Notes: generated by a model from the sequence alone, not told the origin. Shown: positions 1 through 17,537, counted from the first letter of the stretch. The stretch: DNA of 64,000 bases from Whitmania pigra (GCA_021613335.1 JAJTWR010000299.1:1252501-1316500); one strand, 5' to 3'. Numbers and translations: made by a program.

Positions 1-2
1 TG

Positions 3-803
3 TTTCTTCCATGGAGTGAGGAATCGGGAATGGAGCTGAGGGAAGAGCTGGGTGAGGAGAACGGTGCTGAGGAGACCTTTGCTGAGGTGAGTGAGGCCAG
101 TTTGGTAGTTGACGGGGACAGTCCAATAGTGGAGCTCCCAATAAATGTTGAGAATAAGGACAAAGGTGAGCTGAGGGAAAGTTTCGCAAACTCCAGAGAA
201 GTCGCGCCAGTGCCCGATGAGCCAATTCCGTGCACGATTGCCTCGTTGGTATCGGTTGTGGAGAGAACCGAAGAAATAATTGAAGGGGGGACTTTGGTAG
301 AGACCAGAGTGGAGCCTCCTCGCGTTGAGGAATCAGTGGAGGGACTGGACCTTGAGAGCAGTGGCGAGCGATTTGAGTTGGGGGTTTCCGAATTTGATTT
401 AGCTGTGGATATCGTGGAGGTTGGAGCTGCGGATGTCATTGTAACTGAGAGGGGAGATGTTGACGGTGAGGTACTCGGCGGTCGTGAGTACGTGGTTCGT
501 AAGGTTGGATCAATGTCTGAGGAGTTCATTTGTGGAGTTCTCAGCCAAGGCGGGCTTTCTGGCCTTCGGAGGTCGTCGGAGACTCGAGGCGAGCATTTAG
601 TGCTGTTGGTTGTTTTGCTGATCTTTTTCAGTAAGCGTTTTAGTAGAGATACCAGAGGAGGACGGGCTCGCATTGAAACAATGGTGATACATGGGCACCA
701 TGTTAGAGATTGTGTCCCGAGAGTAAAAATGAAGCTGGCACACATTCGCCGACTGGCGAAGTACCACGGGGAGCAGCAGTCTGTTCGGGACGAACAGATT
801 TAA
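3..803 (+). CDS. C-terminal part of an LTR-retrotransposon ORF (partial, open at window start)
   Basis: The frame is open from the window edge (reading FLPWSEESG before the first internal Met at 30) to a TAA at 801-803. That stop sits directly against a purine tract and the start of a putative LTR, which is how the last ORF of an LTR retrotransposon usually ends. The product is acidic and rich in Glu and Val for about 190 residues. A short hydrophobic run (LVLLVVLLIFF) and a basic tail follow (for example RDTRGGRARIE and the final 40 residues). I see no integrase, protease or RT motif in this fragment, so the domain is unknown. It could be a C-terminal extension of the polyprotein or an extra ORF. 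The stretch is visibly richer in G+C than the AT-rich DNA after it, which fits an inserted element. Confidence 0.5.
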   Translation, partial: FLPWSEESGMELREELGEENGAEETFAEVSEASLVVDGDSPIVELPINVENKDKGELRESFANSREVAPVPDEPIPCTIASLVSVVERTEEIIEGGTLVETRVEPPRVEESVEGLDLESSGERFELGVSEFDLAVDIVEVGAADVIVTERGDVDGEVLGGREYVVRKVGSMSEEFICGVLSQGGLSGLRRSSETRGEHLVLLVVLLIFFSKRFSRDTRGGRARIETMVIHGHHVRDCVPRVKMKLAHIRRLAKYHGEQQSVRDEQI

Positions 804-809
804 GGAGGG
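802..809 (+). other. Polypurine tract of LTR retrotransposon
   Basis: AAGGAGGG lies immediately 5' of the TGTAATGTTGT that opens the putative 3' LTR and directly after the ORF stop codon. This is the expected position of the plus-strand primer. Confidence 0.55.
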
Positions 810-1138
810 TGTAATGTTGTAAACTTAGATTTTTGGAAATTAATTAAGTTTATATTGCTAATATAATTAAATTTGTACTTAATTATATTTGGCATCTTTT
901 CCGGGCACGTGGGATATATTCTTGCTACAGAAAAGCATTCTCGATAATCACCTGACAAACAACGAGAATCAAGACAACTTGGAAGCCCAAATAACCATTT
1001 GCATCCTTAAGTACCTCAATTCCTTAAACGCTTAACTTCTATTATTCAGTTCCGTTAACTGAATACCTGCTCTAATAAACTTATTAGTTAACTTACTTAT
1101 TTGCGGACCCCCGGGTTATTTCAATATTGTTGTATACA
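810..1138 (+). mobile_element. Putative 3' LTR of an LTR retrotransposon
   Basis: The segment begins TGTAATGTTG after a polypurine tract and can be closed at a ...GTTGTATACA end, giving TG...CA termini and about 329 bp. An AATAAA at 1074-1079 lies near the 3' side, as an LTR polyadenylation signal would. The 5' LTR and upstream target-site copy are outside the window, so the 3' boundary is inferred only from the terminal dinucleotide and could shift by several bases. Confidence 0.5.
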
Positions 1139-4100
1139 TATATATGTATGTGTTTCTTGAAATATTTTCAAAATTGGTTTATTAATTAAAGTTTTATTAA
1201 AAAGGGTAACAATACTTATGAAGCGCTTTTAGTAAATATATTTAATTAATTTATTATAATACACCTTATTAACTTTAATAACCGTTTCTAATTTAAACTG
1301 AATTACTTCAATTTGAATGTGTGGATGTATTTAGTACGCATAAATATATGCAATTACGCTATTAACTTAGGGATTGTAACGAGAATATAATTATTACAAA
1401 ATAAATGACAAATTTTCTTTCAAATGCATTTGACATTTTGTTTTCCGAATAAGACCTTTGTTCTGATGAACTTTTAGAAATTGTCTTGTATAAGTATTAT
1501 GAAAACTGTTTCAATAATGCTATAATAATAACATTTATTATAAGCTTTAAATTATCTTAATTGTATAACCTTTGTTGCTGCATGACATTGGTTGTCATGT
1601 GAATTCAGATTCCTGTTAATAATTTCAGTTTGACATTTTTGTCTCAATAAAAACATGTTTATAATAAATGTTATTGAATAATATCTTGGATTTTCAAATT
1701 TCCGCTAAAAACAGTGGAGTTGAAAGAAAGTGTTTCATCAAAAAGAAAAAAATATCAGAAGATTTACAAAGCTTCTTGATCCAGTGGAAATACTATATCA
1801 CGCAATGAGAAAGATTCAGCCAATAAGAAGATGAGCCGTGACCATGTCCAGCCAATGAAATCAGGGGATGGACTGGCATGTTCGCTGGTGTAGGCCGTTT
1901 GTCACCGGACCATATTTGCATCCTGCGCAATGATTGGCTCGATACGGGGACATGATGCAGATAAACTTGCTGAGGCTCTCATACAAATTAGATGTTTACG
2001 TTGTAAATCTTCTTTATCGGCGCTAACAGAGGTAAATATTCGCTGCTCCTTAACAATTAACTCAATGGCGTTAACAATTAACTCGATAACATTAACAATT
2101 AACGCGATAATACTAACAGTTACCTCACTGACGAACTGTAAGGCAGTTCAAATTCAGAACTTGAATTAGAATGTTTTGTGTGCATTTCCAGTCATGACTA
2201 AGGAAATATTCAGGCATAAAAACAATCCAATAATGACGAACTCTAGAGATTTATCTAAACTCGCCAAAATTGTACAAACATCGTGCAGGCATTCTTTTTT
2301 AAACTCGATTTGAATTCCGCTCGAAGTGCTTTGAATAAATAAAGTGTTAAATTCGTTAAATGTATCTGAGAATATTTACCATGACAACGCGCATCGTTAC
2401 CATGGAAAGGAAAGTGACTAATGGCTGGAGCCAGAGGTCAAACAACTCTATTTTGATCCCCTTCAGTAGATTTTTGTTACTAAAAAGAAAAATTGAGAAT
2501 TTATGTTCTTTAATCGGATTTGCCTTGGCGAGCTCCAAAAGCAGACGAGATTAAAACTTGGCCAAAAACAAATTCTCGTTTTACGATATTTCTCATAAGA
2601 ATTACGAGAATAATTAAAATTTCATTCGATAACTTGAATAATAGTATTTATCATTACATTTCGGTATCTAATTAAGAAAATCAAGCTATCATGCTACAGT
2701 TTATTTACAAAACACTGCATAATCGATGACAAAAGAAAATTAGAAGTCGCAAACTTGATTGAAGAGAATTTGTACGTTCAGAGCAGGAATCCATGACAGA
2801 CGAAGATGATAATGATGCATTTCAACTGAAGACAAGAATTCCTTTCCATGAAAAATATTGGAAATTAATGGAATGAGTTGAATGAGAATCAAGTATCAAG
2901 TAAAATTCTGCAGTTGTTGGAAAACAAGTGGACGACGACGACGACGATGATGATGATGACAATAACGACGATGATAACGAAAATAATGTCAGTGATGGCG
3001 ACGATGACTTTGACGTTGATGACTATTCGTAATAAATGAACGTTTTTCTGGTGATAATAGTAAAGTTTATGAGATAACGATGATGTACTGGGTCCTAAAT
3101 CTTCCCCGGTGATAAGTACTTTTCTTGCAGTCTTTATTTTTTCATCAAAACTTCCAAGAATTATTACCTCATTTATCAATGATTATTTTTTTATTTAAAT
3201 TTATTTGAAATTATGAAATTATTATAAATATGAAATTTAGCACTTGAAACTGAAAATCTTCAATTTAATCCACTTTATTTAACAGGTTTTTAAGTAGTCC
3301 GCCGAATAAAACTGAGATGTGATCAAGCTCAATATTAATGGCATTTTCGATAACGAGTTAAATGAATTACTGAATCAATCATTTAACACGGAAATATATT
3401 TTATTGTTTTTAGCTGACTAGTCTCGTAAAAATAGTATTTTAGAAAAATTTAAACATTACGAACTAATGAAATAAAAAAATTATGCAATATACAATTATA
3501 TTACAATAACGCATTATATTGCCTGTTTCTGGGTTTTCATATAAGTAAGTGTGATGTATGCGTGTAATATGCACATTGAACCTGGCACTGCCATCTCTCG
3601 AACATTTCACCACAAAACTACCAATTTACCAATTTCTCTACCTTAGAAGCTGATAAGCAAAAACAAAATTGGTTCTGGATGGTCGGTGGACCCCTGCGCA
3701 GTTGTACACCACAAATTAGGCTCTGCAAAATTAATAAGCAAAAGCAAAAGAAGGTCATGATAAATTAAAAATTTTAAAACCCAGACCAAAAGTTGCACGC
3801 CACCCTCCCCTTGTTCCTAAAAATCACATAAATTAGTAGCAGTTCCAGTAACTACTCAAATGATTAATGCGGCTGGCATAAATTACCTGCATTCGCACTC
3901 TTATCGGTGGAGGCAATAAATTCTCTACTTTCGCATGTGGCTGATGCCAACGTCTCATGGCGCAGAGATTTGTATGTTTTGTGAGACCCACAACAATCAT
4001 TTATGAAGTAGTTAGTAATTAGCAGCAGAAAGGAATAGTAATCAGCAAGGAGGACAAATGAAGTTGTGCCGTTTGTTCTCGAATCTTGTGACTTTAATCG

Positions 4101-4779
4101 AATGGAAGTTATTGTTGTGGGTGTTTTTTTGTTATGACTCGCCGTGCCGAACTCATGGAAAACATTCCGAACATTAGAGCCCAACATTAAGATAATGACA
4201 TTTGTTTTAACTGTTAATCCCAGGTTCTGAGAACCAATCAGTGTTCTTAAGAAGTTCCAGCTTAAAAATATTAATAGTTTAATTAAAAAAAAACAGAAAA
4301 TCTGTGACCATCCTGTTTCTTATAAGAGCAAGCACACAATAACAAAGCCTGCAATTGTTAAAACCGGTCGCTCGACAAAGAGTTTGGACATTTTGATGAT
4401 GGAAATATCAACGTTAGAGCAGTTGTTCTGCAGAGCACCAAAATATTTCAGGGCGACAAACCAAAAAACAAATTGAAAATGTTTACGATGGGAATCGCAA
4501 GAGCATATTCTAAACAAATACATACAAATACATGTCTATCGCATCCCAACAAATTCGTGTAAGTTCCAAAACAAAATGAGCGAACATAAGCGTCATGATG
4601 GCTGGAAATGTAAACATGAATGCAAGCGTAAATCTCTCGGAATGTAAAACAATGACAGAATGATGATGATGATGACGATTAGTGCACAAAAGTTGGTTGT
4701 TGAAAGATGTTCAGGAAACCTCCTACAATCAAAAACAGGAATCCACCTCATCGATGCGACGGGATATTTACGACTCTAG
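1139..4779. other. AT-rich intergenic DNA
   Basis: No convincing coding exon is seen. A short run of TTAACAATTAACTCGATAA-type imperfect repeats lies at about 2047-2120, and GAT/GAC triplet-rich DNA at about 2930-3020. Open frames here (for example 1930-2169, 2360-2554, 3864-4187) are short and have no recognisable motif. Confidence 0.5.
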
Positions 4780-5971
4780 TCAAGACTGAGGAGGCCTGGC
4801 AGATGCCTGGTTGGCTTTGACTTGTCTTTCGAGCATGTCTGTCAGAGACATGATGATCTTGACGGCATCCCTTCTCATGTTCCTAAGGTCTTGTTGACCT
4901 TGGGAATCGATGTTGTCCAGTTGGAGAAGCAGACGAGTGAGCATCTCGTCCAGGTACAAATACTGTTTCTCCTTCTTATTTCCAGTGAAGTTGAGAATTT
5001 CATCCTGCAGTTTGTCCGCTTCCTTCAGGATCCTCGTGACGGCCTGCCATGGGGTCTCTGGTTCTTATAACAAAAAACAAATTAACAATTAGCATCATGA
5101 AGTTATATCCACTAATTATTATCAAAATTACTTTTCTCACTGTGCAACTGGTATTAAGCAATCCTAGGCAGTGTAAAAATTGAGTTGATAATCTCAGCTT
5201 TCTCCCATGCCATTCACAAGGCACAAATAGATTAACTATTATTATTATAATTAATGCTAATGTTATTAATAATCCCCCAGTGACTTTACAATTTAATTCA
5301 AAAAGATGAAACCAAAGCCAATCAAGAAAGCTATTCAACATTAAGCAAAAAATAAAGCCTTGAAATCAGTTTTAAAACGAACCAGTCTTTTCAGGACTTG
5401 CAGTGTCAGTTCGGTTTTCAGGCTCCGAAGCCATTTGTTGGTTCGGTTGTTGTTCAGAGGGAATCTTCGACGGTGCATCATTCTGGGCCTTTTTCTGAGG
5501 AGGAGCAGCATCATTGCTGGAGTTTTTATTGCCGTTCAGGGGATGGAATGCAGAGGGCTGTCCTTGTGTCGTCGGATCGAAGTGATCGTTGGTGGGAACT
5601 TGCGGCGGTTGTTGATAATGCTGAGAAAATCCTATTCCAGAGTTGTTGCTATTGTTGTACTGAGGATACCCTTGCTCTGGATAGAACTGTCCCACAGTTT
5701 GTTGAGGATAAAAAGGCTGATTTCCGGGTTCCATTTTGTAATCCATAGTAGGATAGTGATGATGGTGGTTGTAAGCATTGGGAAACTGATTTTCAGGATT
5801 ATAAGCTGATCTTGCATTTTGATAATAATTTTGCCTAGGATCTGTCCATGTAGTTTGCCTAGTGTTGTGGTCAATAAAAAAAATTTGCCCTGTGGCACGA
5901 TCAACTCCCATTTGCCATCCAGGGGGCAAGGGAGTGTTGAAATCCATCATCAGCAGTAAGTTGACATACAA
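4780..5971 (-). CDS. BAG3: BAG3/Starvin-like co-chaperone, WW domain plus BAG domain (2 exons)
   Basis: Two exons on the minus strand, 5971-5383 and 5063-4780, join across a 319-bp GT-AG intron in phase 1. The product is about 290 residues, or about 282 if the Met at 5947 is used. A WW domain lies near residues 14-46 ([30 protein letters not shown]), very like the N-terminal WW of BAG3. The middle is rich in Gln, Pro, Asn and Tyr and of low complexity. The second exon encodes a helical segment starting [17 protein letters not shown] that runs through [15 protein letters not shown] and [15 protein letters not shown], matching the BAG domain that binds the Hsp70 ATPase domain. In animals this family acts in chaperone-assisted selective autophagy and muscle maintenance. 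The protein is shorter than human BAG3 (575 residues), and I do not see its IPV motifs that bind small heat-shock proteins. An upstream 5'UTR exon is not excluded. Confidence 0.85.
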
Positions 5972-8619
5972 TACTTAAATCTGTCAAATCAAATTAATAT
6001 TAAAGATCAAACTTTAAAATATAGTTGTCCAAATATTTTATACAATAACAGCGAAAGACAAAATTTCAGTTCATTTGTGAAATCATAGAAATATTTTTGC
6101 AACCAAGGCCCTTTGCAATTAGAAAATGTGATATCGGAATCTGTGTAAAACTTACACAGGTTACAATTTGCCTAGGACTGGTACGATTACGGGTCCCAAA
6201 GATGATGTTATAAGAGACGATATACTACCCTCGGCACAAACACAAGACAAAACGGCAGTCATCATAGAAAAATAAATATTCCTATATAATAGAAAGATAC
6301 TCAGCCAACATTCTTAAATATTTTACATGCTATAAAATAATTTAAAATAATTTATATTTATAGATTTATCACTTATTCAAGAATAGTCTGATATATATAA
6401 ATATTAATACCTTGTATGGCGAATTCTGATTGTTCCTTGTTTGATCATTGGAAGTACGTGTCTACTTACTAATTTTTGTGTGAATATCTTTTGTTTTGAA
6501 TAGAATACAGCAGTATCAAGAGATGGTCAATCAATACGCCAGTCCATTGTCTCTAACGTAAAATATTTTTCGGTTTAATCGCTCCAGATAGCATTGACTC
6601 TGGGGCCATATCTCTGTGCCTCTTAAAGCGTTTGAAAACATCGCTACTGTCCTAATCTAGTCATGAAATTGACATTAATAAACTACACACATAAGGTAAC
6701 GTTGATGTTACCCCAACCTAACCTTTAACCAATTTCTATTTCTGGCTATTAATTGAATATTAATTTCTCAATGTCGGTTTTTCATAACGTAAAGCTTATT
6801 TATAAGTAGGACCCAGATTGTTCCAAGGAATGCGAACTCCAAATCATCTTGGTAATGGGACGTCTTTGATATCAATTTAAGGGTACTCTATTTTTTAGGC
6901 TTCTCTACCAGAAAAACAAGTTCATTTCCTTAAGTTTGTTAAAATTTGTCAACTGGGATTTCATTTGGACGGCAAATGTCCCATTATTTTTTTCCAATAA
7001 AACCTTGAAAAACTTCTCAACTTAAAAAACAACAAAAAATCCTTCAGCAAAGTCAATTGCAGAAGAATTTCCGAACGTTTTAGAGATTGAAACAACAGAA
7101 AGATGATTCTTATGCTGGGCCAGCACTGCTGGTTAGGCTTATGAATCGCAAGTTGTGATCCCTTCGATAAGTGATATGGCTAATCTCACGATGTTGCCTT
7201 AAATAATTCGGGTAATAGTCGGAAGGTTAGACTTGTAACCGATTATAGACAAGTGCCTTAAAGATCTTTGTGATGTCGTTGTCAAAGCAAGAAACATCAG
7301 CTTAGATTTATTACGTGTAACGTGTAAGTAATAACTATAACGTGTAACTAATAACTATATTATGCTAAATACTCACGATCATTTTCGTAGCCATTCGAAC
7401 TTGTGAATTGATGTGTAAGTTCGTAATTGTGTTTTTGGGAATTTTGAAATTAATGTATAAAATCTACGCACTTTTTTAAAACAAAAATTACACATCGGAA
7501 TGCAAGTTTTCATAATTCTGTCATTTCGTGAAATAAAACTTTGAATATAAACTAAGTTTATATAAACTAACTAATGTTAGTCGGTAAAAGTTCCAGCCTG
7601 TTATTCTGAGTGCACCTTGACAACTTAACATAACTTTATAACTTAACATAATAAGCCCGAAATTTATTTAGGCTTCCCCGTGAGCAGCTATCACGAAGTG
7701 ACCGTAATAAAGCTAAGCAATATTTATTTGCTTATTTGCGACATATGTTAATTCGATAATGAGCTCAGTGAGTTGCATTGAAGCAAAAGCACATAAAGTA
7801 GATATTCTTTATATATGATTACAAATTATAATTTTTCACCTACATATTTTTAAATTACATAATCAAAATTAAATTTCCTTTTAAAGAATCAATTTTGCGT
7901 TTTAAAGCCTCGACTTTAAATGACTTCAAATGACTGGCGACAAATAAGTAAAATGCTTCACGCAACAAATTCATTTCCTTTTAAATATCTCATCCATTAA
8001 TGACATTAAAAAATATATTTAATCTATTTTGAGCAGTAATTGTATGAGTGAAATGCTTATGAGAAATGTAAATAAATTTATGAAACAATGCATTAATTGG
8101 CCAGTTGGCCCATCTTCAAGTTAGCCAATGTTTATTATTAATTACGTCATATTCGATTGTTATTGAAAATTAAAAGTGGAAAAAGAACAAAGCTCGAGCA
8201 GACGACAATTGCTTCGTAGAGCATGAGGCGTCCCCACCCAATAATACATTGTAAATCAATTTGAACAAGTTCGGGTAATATACGGGTTTCATTCTGACAA
8301 GAGGTTTAAATTTTGATTTTAGCAATTCATTTTTATCAATTGGCTCCTAACTTCATTTTAGTTTCGTTGACGTTTTTATTATTTATAAAATAATTAAGTT
8401 GAATGGTTCAAATGTCATTTAAAATAGAATTAGATTGAATAGATGAAATGCTACTTAAATATAATTAAGTTGAATAATTTAAATCACGAATGTCCTTGAC
8501 TCTTTCCAAGCCATTATTAAACCTTTCTTCTGGCTCTTGCACGTTAAAAACTGACCTGGAACAGAACTGACATATTCCTTTATTATGCAAAGATATAATA
8601 TTACCAATGCCAATGAGAA

Positions 8620-8847
<228 letters not shown>

Positions 8848-9534
8848 TAAACTTCTATGGCGCCTTAAGAACATAACAAAATACTTGTTTGACAGTCCAT
8901 TATAAAATTTAATGCGCCAAAATGTCATAGAACTTTTAAAAATTGCTTATAAAAATTTAGCCGGCAAGAATTTTCATCAATTTGAAGCAAAATGGAAGGA
9001 ATGATAGAAATTGATTTGCACATGAAATATTCAGTTATTAAATTATCCATTTAGCGATAAACATGTATTGCTTGGGGCTATGGTACGTCTGTTGTACATA
9101 TTAGAAGCGACCGCTCGATGCTAACATATTTTCAGGATCGTAAGCTTTGCTCGCTTAATGCAATAAAGCGCAGATTAATACAACATTCAGTAGGCAAAAT
9201 GAAATTATAGGGTCTGAGTTGCCAGCAAAACAGGCTTTAATTCGACAATCAGATTTCTCATGCAAGAGGCACATTTTTGCCATCTTCTGGACAGGTTAGG
9301 GATTCACTGTTAAGATCGAGAGAAAGAGAAGAAGATTTAGAAAAGGAATTTACAAAAAAAAAAAACTCTGAGCAAACATTTCCATTGCTTATATCATGCA
9401 GGACTCCTGCTTGATCCACGATCATAGGTCGAGTAGCCTGTGGGTCCTCTATCGAATTCCGCGTAATTCGATTTGTCCAGAATTTATCTTATGACCGCCA
9501 ATCCATAATCATCTTCCCTCTAATCCTCATCTTT

Positions 9535-9560
9535 CCATCCATCCATCCATCCATCCATCC
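9535..9560. repeat. CATC tetranucleotide repeat
   Basis: Six or so units of CATC within pyrimidine-rich DNA. Confidence 0.9.
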
Positions 9561-10245
9561 TTTCCAGCACTCGACGTGGTTCTTTCCAGTGCGATGAGAG
9601 AGCGGAGACGACACCACGGTTATCCAGATGTCACACGTGGAAATTCAAGGTCACGCATGGGGGAAACAAATCGAATTCTCGTCGTAACGAAGGAGAAGAA
9701 AATAATTTTTGATGCCCCTGTGGCAGTTTGGGACGTAATTCACTCATTTCAGACGTGTTTGCTTTTTACGTTCATCTTGAGATAATTGGGAATTTGAAGG
9801 ATTTATATCGAAGGAGTAATTTGAAAGTAGTGAGGGAGCGAACGGTGAATGGATAGGGTAGGGGGGGACCAGGTGGAGGAATGACGGAATGAAGAGCAGA
9901 TGAATGAAGAGTGGAACAAAGGCAACAGAGGCTGATCCAATTATCCGGATTAATCTCATCATGAAATCTCCTGCAAATAACGTTTATTCTCCACTAATGT
10001 CAACAAGCAGTCTCTGCTAGTCATCACTTCATCCATTCATAATGCAATTGTATCTTCTCCATCTTCCTTCAACCAGTCAATTTGACGTTCCCACTTTCTG
10101 AGGAATATCAGGTCAATCAGAATTCCAGTCGAGAATGTTTACTGAATTCGTAACTTTTAATTTCTGAAAAGAACATAAAATAATTTTTAACAAATGTTTG
10201 TCTAAAGTTAAATCTTAGAAATAGAAATTTGAGTTAAAAATTCAC

Positions 10246-10302
10246 GTTTGTTGTTGTGTTGTTGTGTTTGTTGTGGAGCCACACAACAACACAACAACAA
10301 AC
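10246..10302. repeat. Perfect 22-bp inverted repeat with 13-nt spacer
   Basis: The arms at 10246-10267 and 10281-10302 are exact reverse complements built from GTT/GTG triplets. The spacer is TTGTTGTGGAGCC. The DNA or a transcript could form a long stable hairpin. Confidence 0.85.
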
Positions 10303-10442
10303 AGTTTAATCTCATAATCGCCTCCCGTCGGAACCACTGAAACACGACACTCTCCTCTGTCAACATAGAAGCTGCCTGTATTCTGCTTCCCGCCAAGTAT
10401 CGACCGTAATTATTATCATCACCATCATCGTCATCGTAATTG

Positions 10443-10732
<290 letters not shown>

Positions 10733-11008
10733 CCTCTTAAGTGGCGACCTCTAGCGTAGAGGTGCAGCTGGAGAGCGACAATCACACACAACTCCTCCTG
10801 AAGACCGCCTACAACAAATGGAATAAAAAACAAATTGGTTTATTGGCAGCGCGCATCCACGCGACTCCGTGTTTCTCCACCGTCATCGTCATCATCGTCA
10901 TCGTCGTCATCGTTGTCGACTTTCCACCTCGATAGTCCTTAAGAATCTCCGTCGACTTCCGAATGGTTGATTGTGCCGACATCGTGTTGGATTAGATTCG
11001 ATTGAAAT

Positions 11009-11087
11009 AAATAAATAAATTTAAAAAAAGTTTCAAGTCTTCAAAAGAAATAAATAGCTTTAAATAAATAAATAAATAAATAAATAG
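11009..11087. repeat. AAAT/AATA tetranucleotide runs
   Basis: Two runs of ATAA units separated by about 40 bases of AT-rich sequence. Confidence 0.8.
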
Positions 11088-12385
11088 GTTTAATTAAAAA
11101 GTCTGAAGAGGAAATTGATCAGAAATATCGATCGACGATGAAGCGATTCATACCTGATGTCTTTTGCTTCCACTGTCCTTCACCTATTCATCCTCCCGTC
11201 AGGAACAACTTTCGTTCACTCTGCTCTCCTCTGCCATGTTGGTTTTCCTTCTTAAATTGTCTTAATTAATTAAATTGTCTTAATTAATTAATTAAAATGC
11301 ACTTAAATGATCTTAATTCATTAATTACTAGAACTTTTTCTTAAATTACGTCAATTGATTGATTGTTGCGACTTTTAAAGAACTTATTTGAAAAAACATT
11401 TTAATTTCGATGACTTTTATGAGATGGTTGGTTAGTGTTGATTATGCATGTGATGCAAATTTGAAAGTGTTAATCTTTAGTGACTAAAATTTAATTCGTT
11501 TACAAATAATTTTCAGATAACTTTAACCTATTAATTATCTAAATAAATTTTTAAAAAAATCAATATCAATATGTGACTCTTTGGACTGACGTCACATGTG
11601 TCACATGATCGTCGGAGATGAGATTTCTTAAATGACTTCAATCGTTAATAGTTTGTTGGTTCACAAAAATTTTATCAATTCGTTACTTAATAACAACAAC
11701 AATAATAATAAGAGTAACAATGAATGGTGAAAATATCAGTGACAAGTTAGAATAATATTAAGTTATGATAATAGCAATGACGAATAATGAAAAATTATGA
11801 TAATTGCTATTAACGTAAACAAATATCAATAACTGTTTAGGGGAATAGCTGACCATGCTTCATCTTTCGTAGGCGAAGAAGCTGTGAGGAGTATCGAAAA
11901 TGATAACAATTAAAATTATTATGATTGCAACGTTAAGCGAAATATTTTAACCAATGCAAAATTGAAGGACAAATATCAGAGTCGATGAGCACCGAGTCGA
12001 ACTTTGAGGCGAAGAAGTAAACGGAAGAACAAGTGGTGAAGCAAGAAGAAAGTGGTGACATCGACTGTGGTGACGTGGATTGTGGTGCTGCCCGAGGTCC
12101 GAGGTTGTTTCATCGGGAGAGGGCGTTCTTAACACGACCGACTCTCTTATTGGAATGTCTGATGGAGCATACAAATGACTCCCGCGGGAGACTCCATAAC
12201 TTCTGCCAGAACTCGTCCTTAATAGAATAATCTTCTTCGTAATTTCCCCATTCTTTTCTTCAAACAACCTCCAAATAACTTCACGTCGTAAACTTCGCCT
12301 CTCGAAACTTTATGACTTCCGTTCTCCTTGACCTTCCCTCTGCACGTCATTCGCACGGGGTGATTATCATCGGCCTTTTTTGTAG

Positions 12386-12459
12386 GTACTCAGAATAACT
12401 TTGACTCTCTCCTCGGCAATAGGCGACACCCCGCCATCTGCGAAGGTTGTCAAGAAATT
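12386..12459 (+). CDS. Orphan exon resembling the start of an LMX1-type LIM domain
   Basis: A 74-bp segment is bounded by a strong acceptor (GGCCTTTTTTGTAG) and donor (GTAAGC). It enters in phase 1 and leaves in phase 0. In that frame it encodes 24 residues ending RRHPAICEGCQEI. The CxxC and the HPA(V/I)CEGCQ wording match the beginning of LIM domain 1 in LMX1A/LMX1B (HPAVCEGCQ). The exit phase does not fit the next visible exon of the homeobox gene at 12831, which needs phase 1. No continuation of a LIM domain (a DRFL...WHE.CL.C pattern) was found on the plus strand of the window. It may be the first coding exon of a gene whose remaining exons are elsewhere, a fragment, or a coincidence. Confidence 0.4.
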
Positions 12460-12830
12460 GTAAGCCTCGAGGAAGCCCTAGGAATGAATCGGATGGGGAT
12501 GAAGCTAATCTTGTTAATCACTTCATAATGCCGACGAACGCTCCATTGACATCATGAAAGACAATGCATCGATCCGAACATTAGCGGAATTAAATGCCGA
12601 GACACATTAAAAGTGCATCATTTTAATCCATCGTTTTAATCATTTTATTATTTTTTTCATCGTCATTAATTAATTTGCTCTCCGCACTTCGGGGAATTTT
12701 CTGACTTTTCAAGATGGCAACAGTAACGAGATAAAGAGTCTCATTTGAGTGAAATTCCTACTTTTAGTTTCGGCGCCACCTACCGGGCTCCCCTTCCATA
12801 CCTCGTTCTCTCTCCATCCTGATCTTGCAG

Positions 12831-16787
<3,957 letters not shown>

Positions 16788-16820
16788 TTGCTAATTATAA
16801 TAATTAATGATAATTATGTC

Positions 16821-16826
16821 AATAAA
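16821..16826 (+). terminator. Polyadenylation signal of the DRGX-like gene
   Basis: AATAAA lies 34 nt after the TGA stop at 16785-16787. This supports the last exon as the real 3' end. Confidence 0.6.
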
Positions 16827-17537
16827 GTAAATTTAATTGGATATTAACAAACTGACAACACGTTTGCACGTAAAATGTTTTTTTGCGTTATGAATACAAA
16901 TTTGAATAAATTTTACTATTTCTTAATGAAATGATCTTATTCCTAAATAAATAGTCTTACAAATTACATACACAAGGAAATATAGTTTAAAAAATATGTA
17001 CATAAACATACTTATATATAATACATATACATATATGTAATACTGAAATTATTTTGAAATATAAAATTTATAATTTATTGCTGGGTTATAACAAACATAC
17101 ATGCATGTACATACATAAACAGTTGCATAAACAAACATGTGTGGACGAAATAGGGAGGTGTGTCATAATCCAATCACATCAATTTGCTAAAATTGACCAT
17201 GAATAATTGAAGCATTCCTCGTTTTTACTGAAATAAAAGAAGAATGTTCTTGAGAAATGGAAATATAAAATGAATAATTCCCATAGAATTGGTCGTGTGC
17301 GGAATATTTTGTTAGAAGAAGGAGCCATTTGCCGCTCGATTGAATCAATCGCTGAATTGATTGAAAAGAAATCAAATTCTCAAAAATCAAGCACCGTCAA
17401 TCCTTCAGCGCCGCCGTCGTAGAGAGCTTCCCGCTTATTTCATTCGCTACTCGCGCGTGAAATCACGTAATAAGCGGGAGCAGGCTCATATTCGATTTGT
17501 CCTTGCGTCGGCATCTCTGTGCTCTTGTGCTGTATCA

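Noticed and set aside
5360..5809. Plus-strand frame of 149 residues opposite the BAG3-like exon
   Set aside because: It is the antisense shadow of the WW-domain exon, which has clear family motifs on the minus strand.
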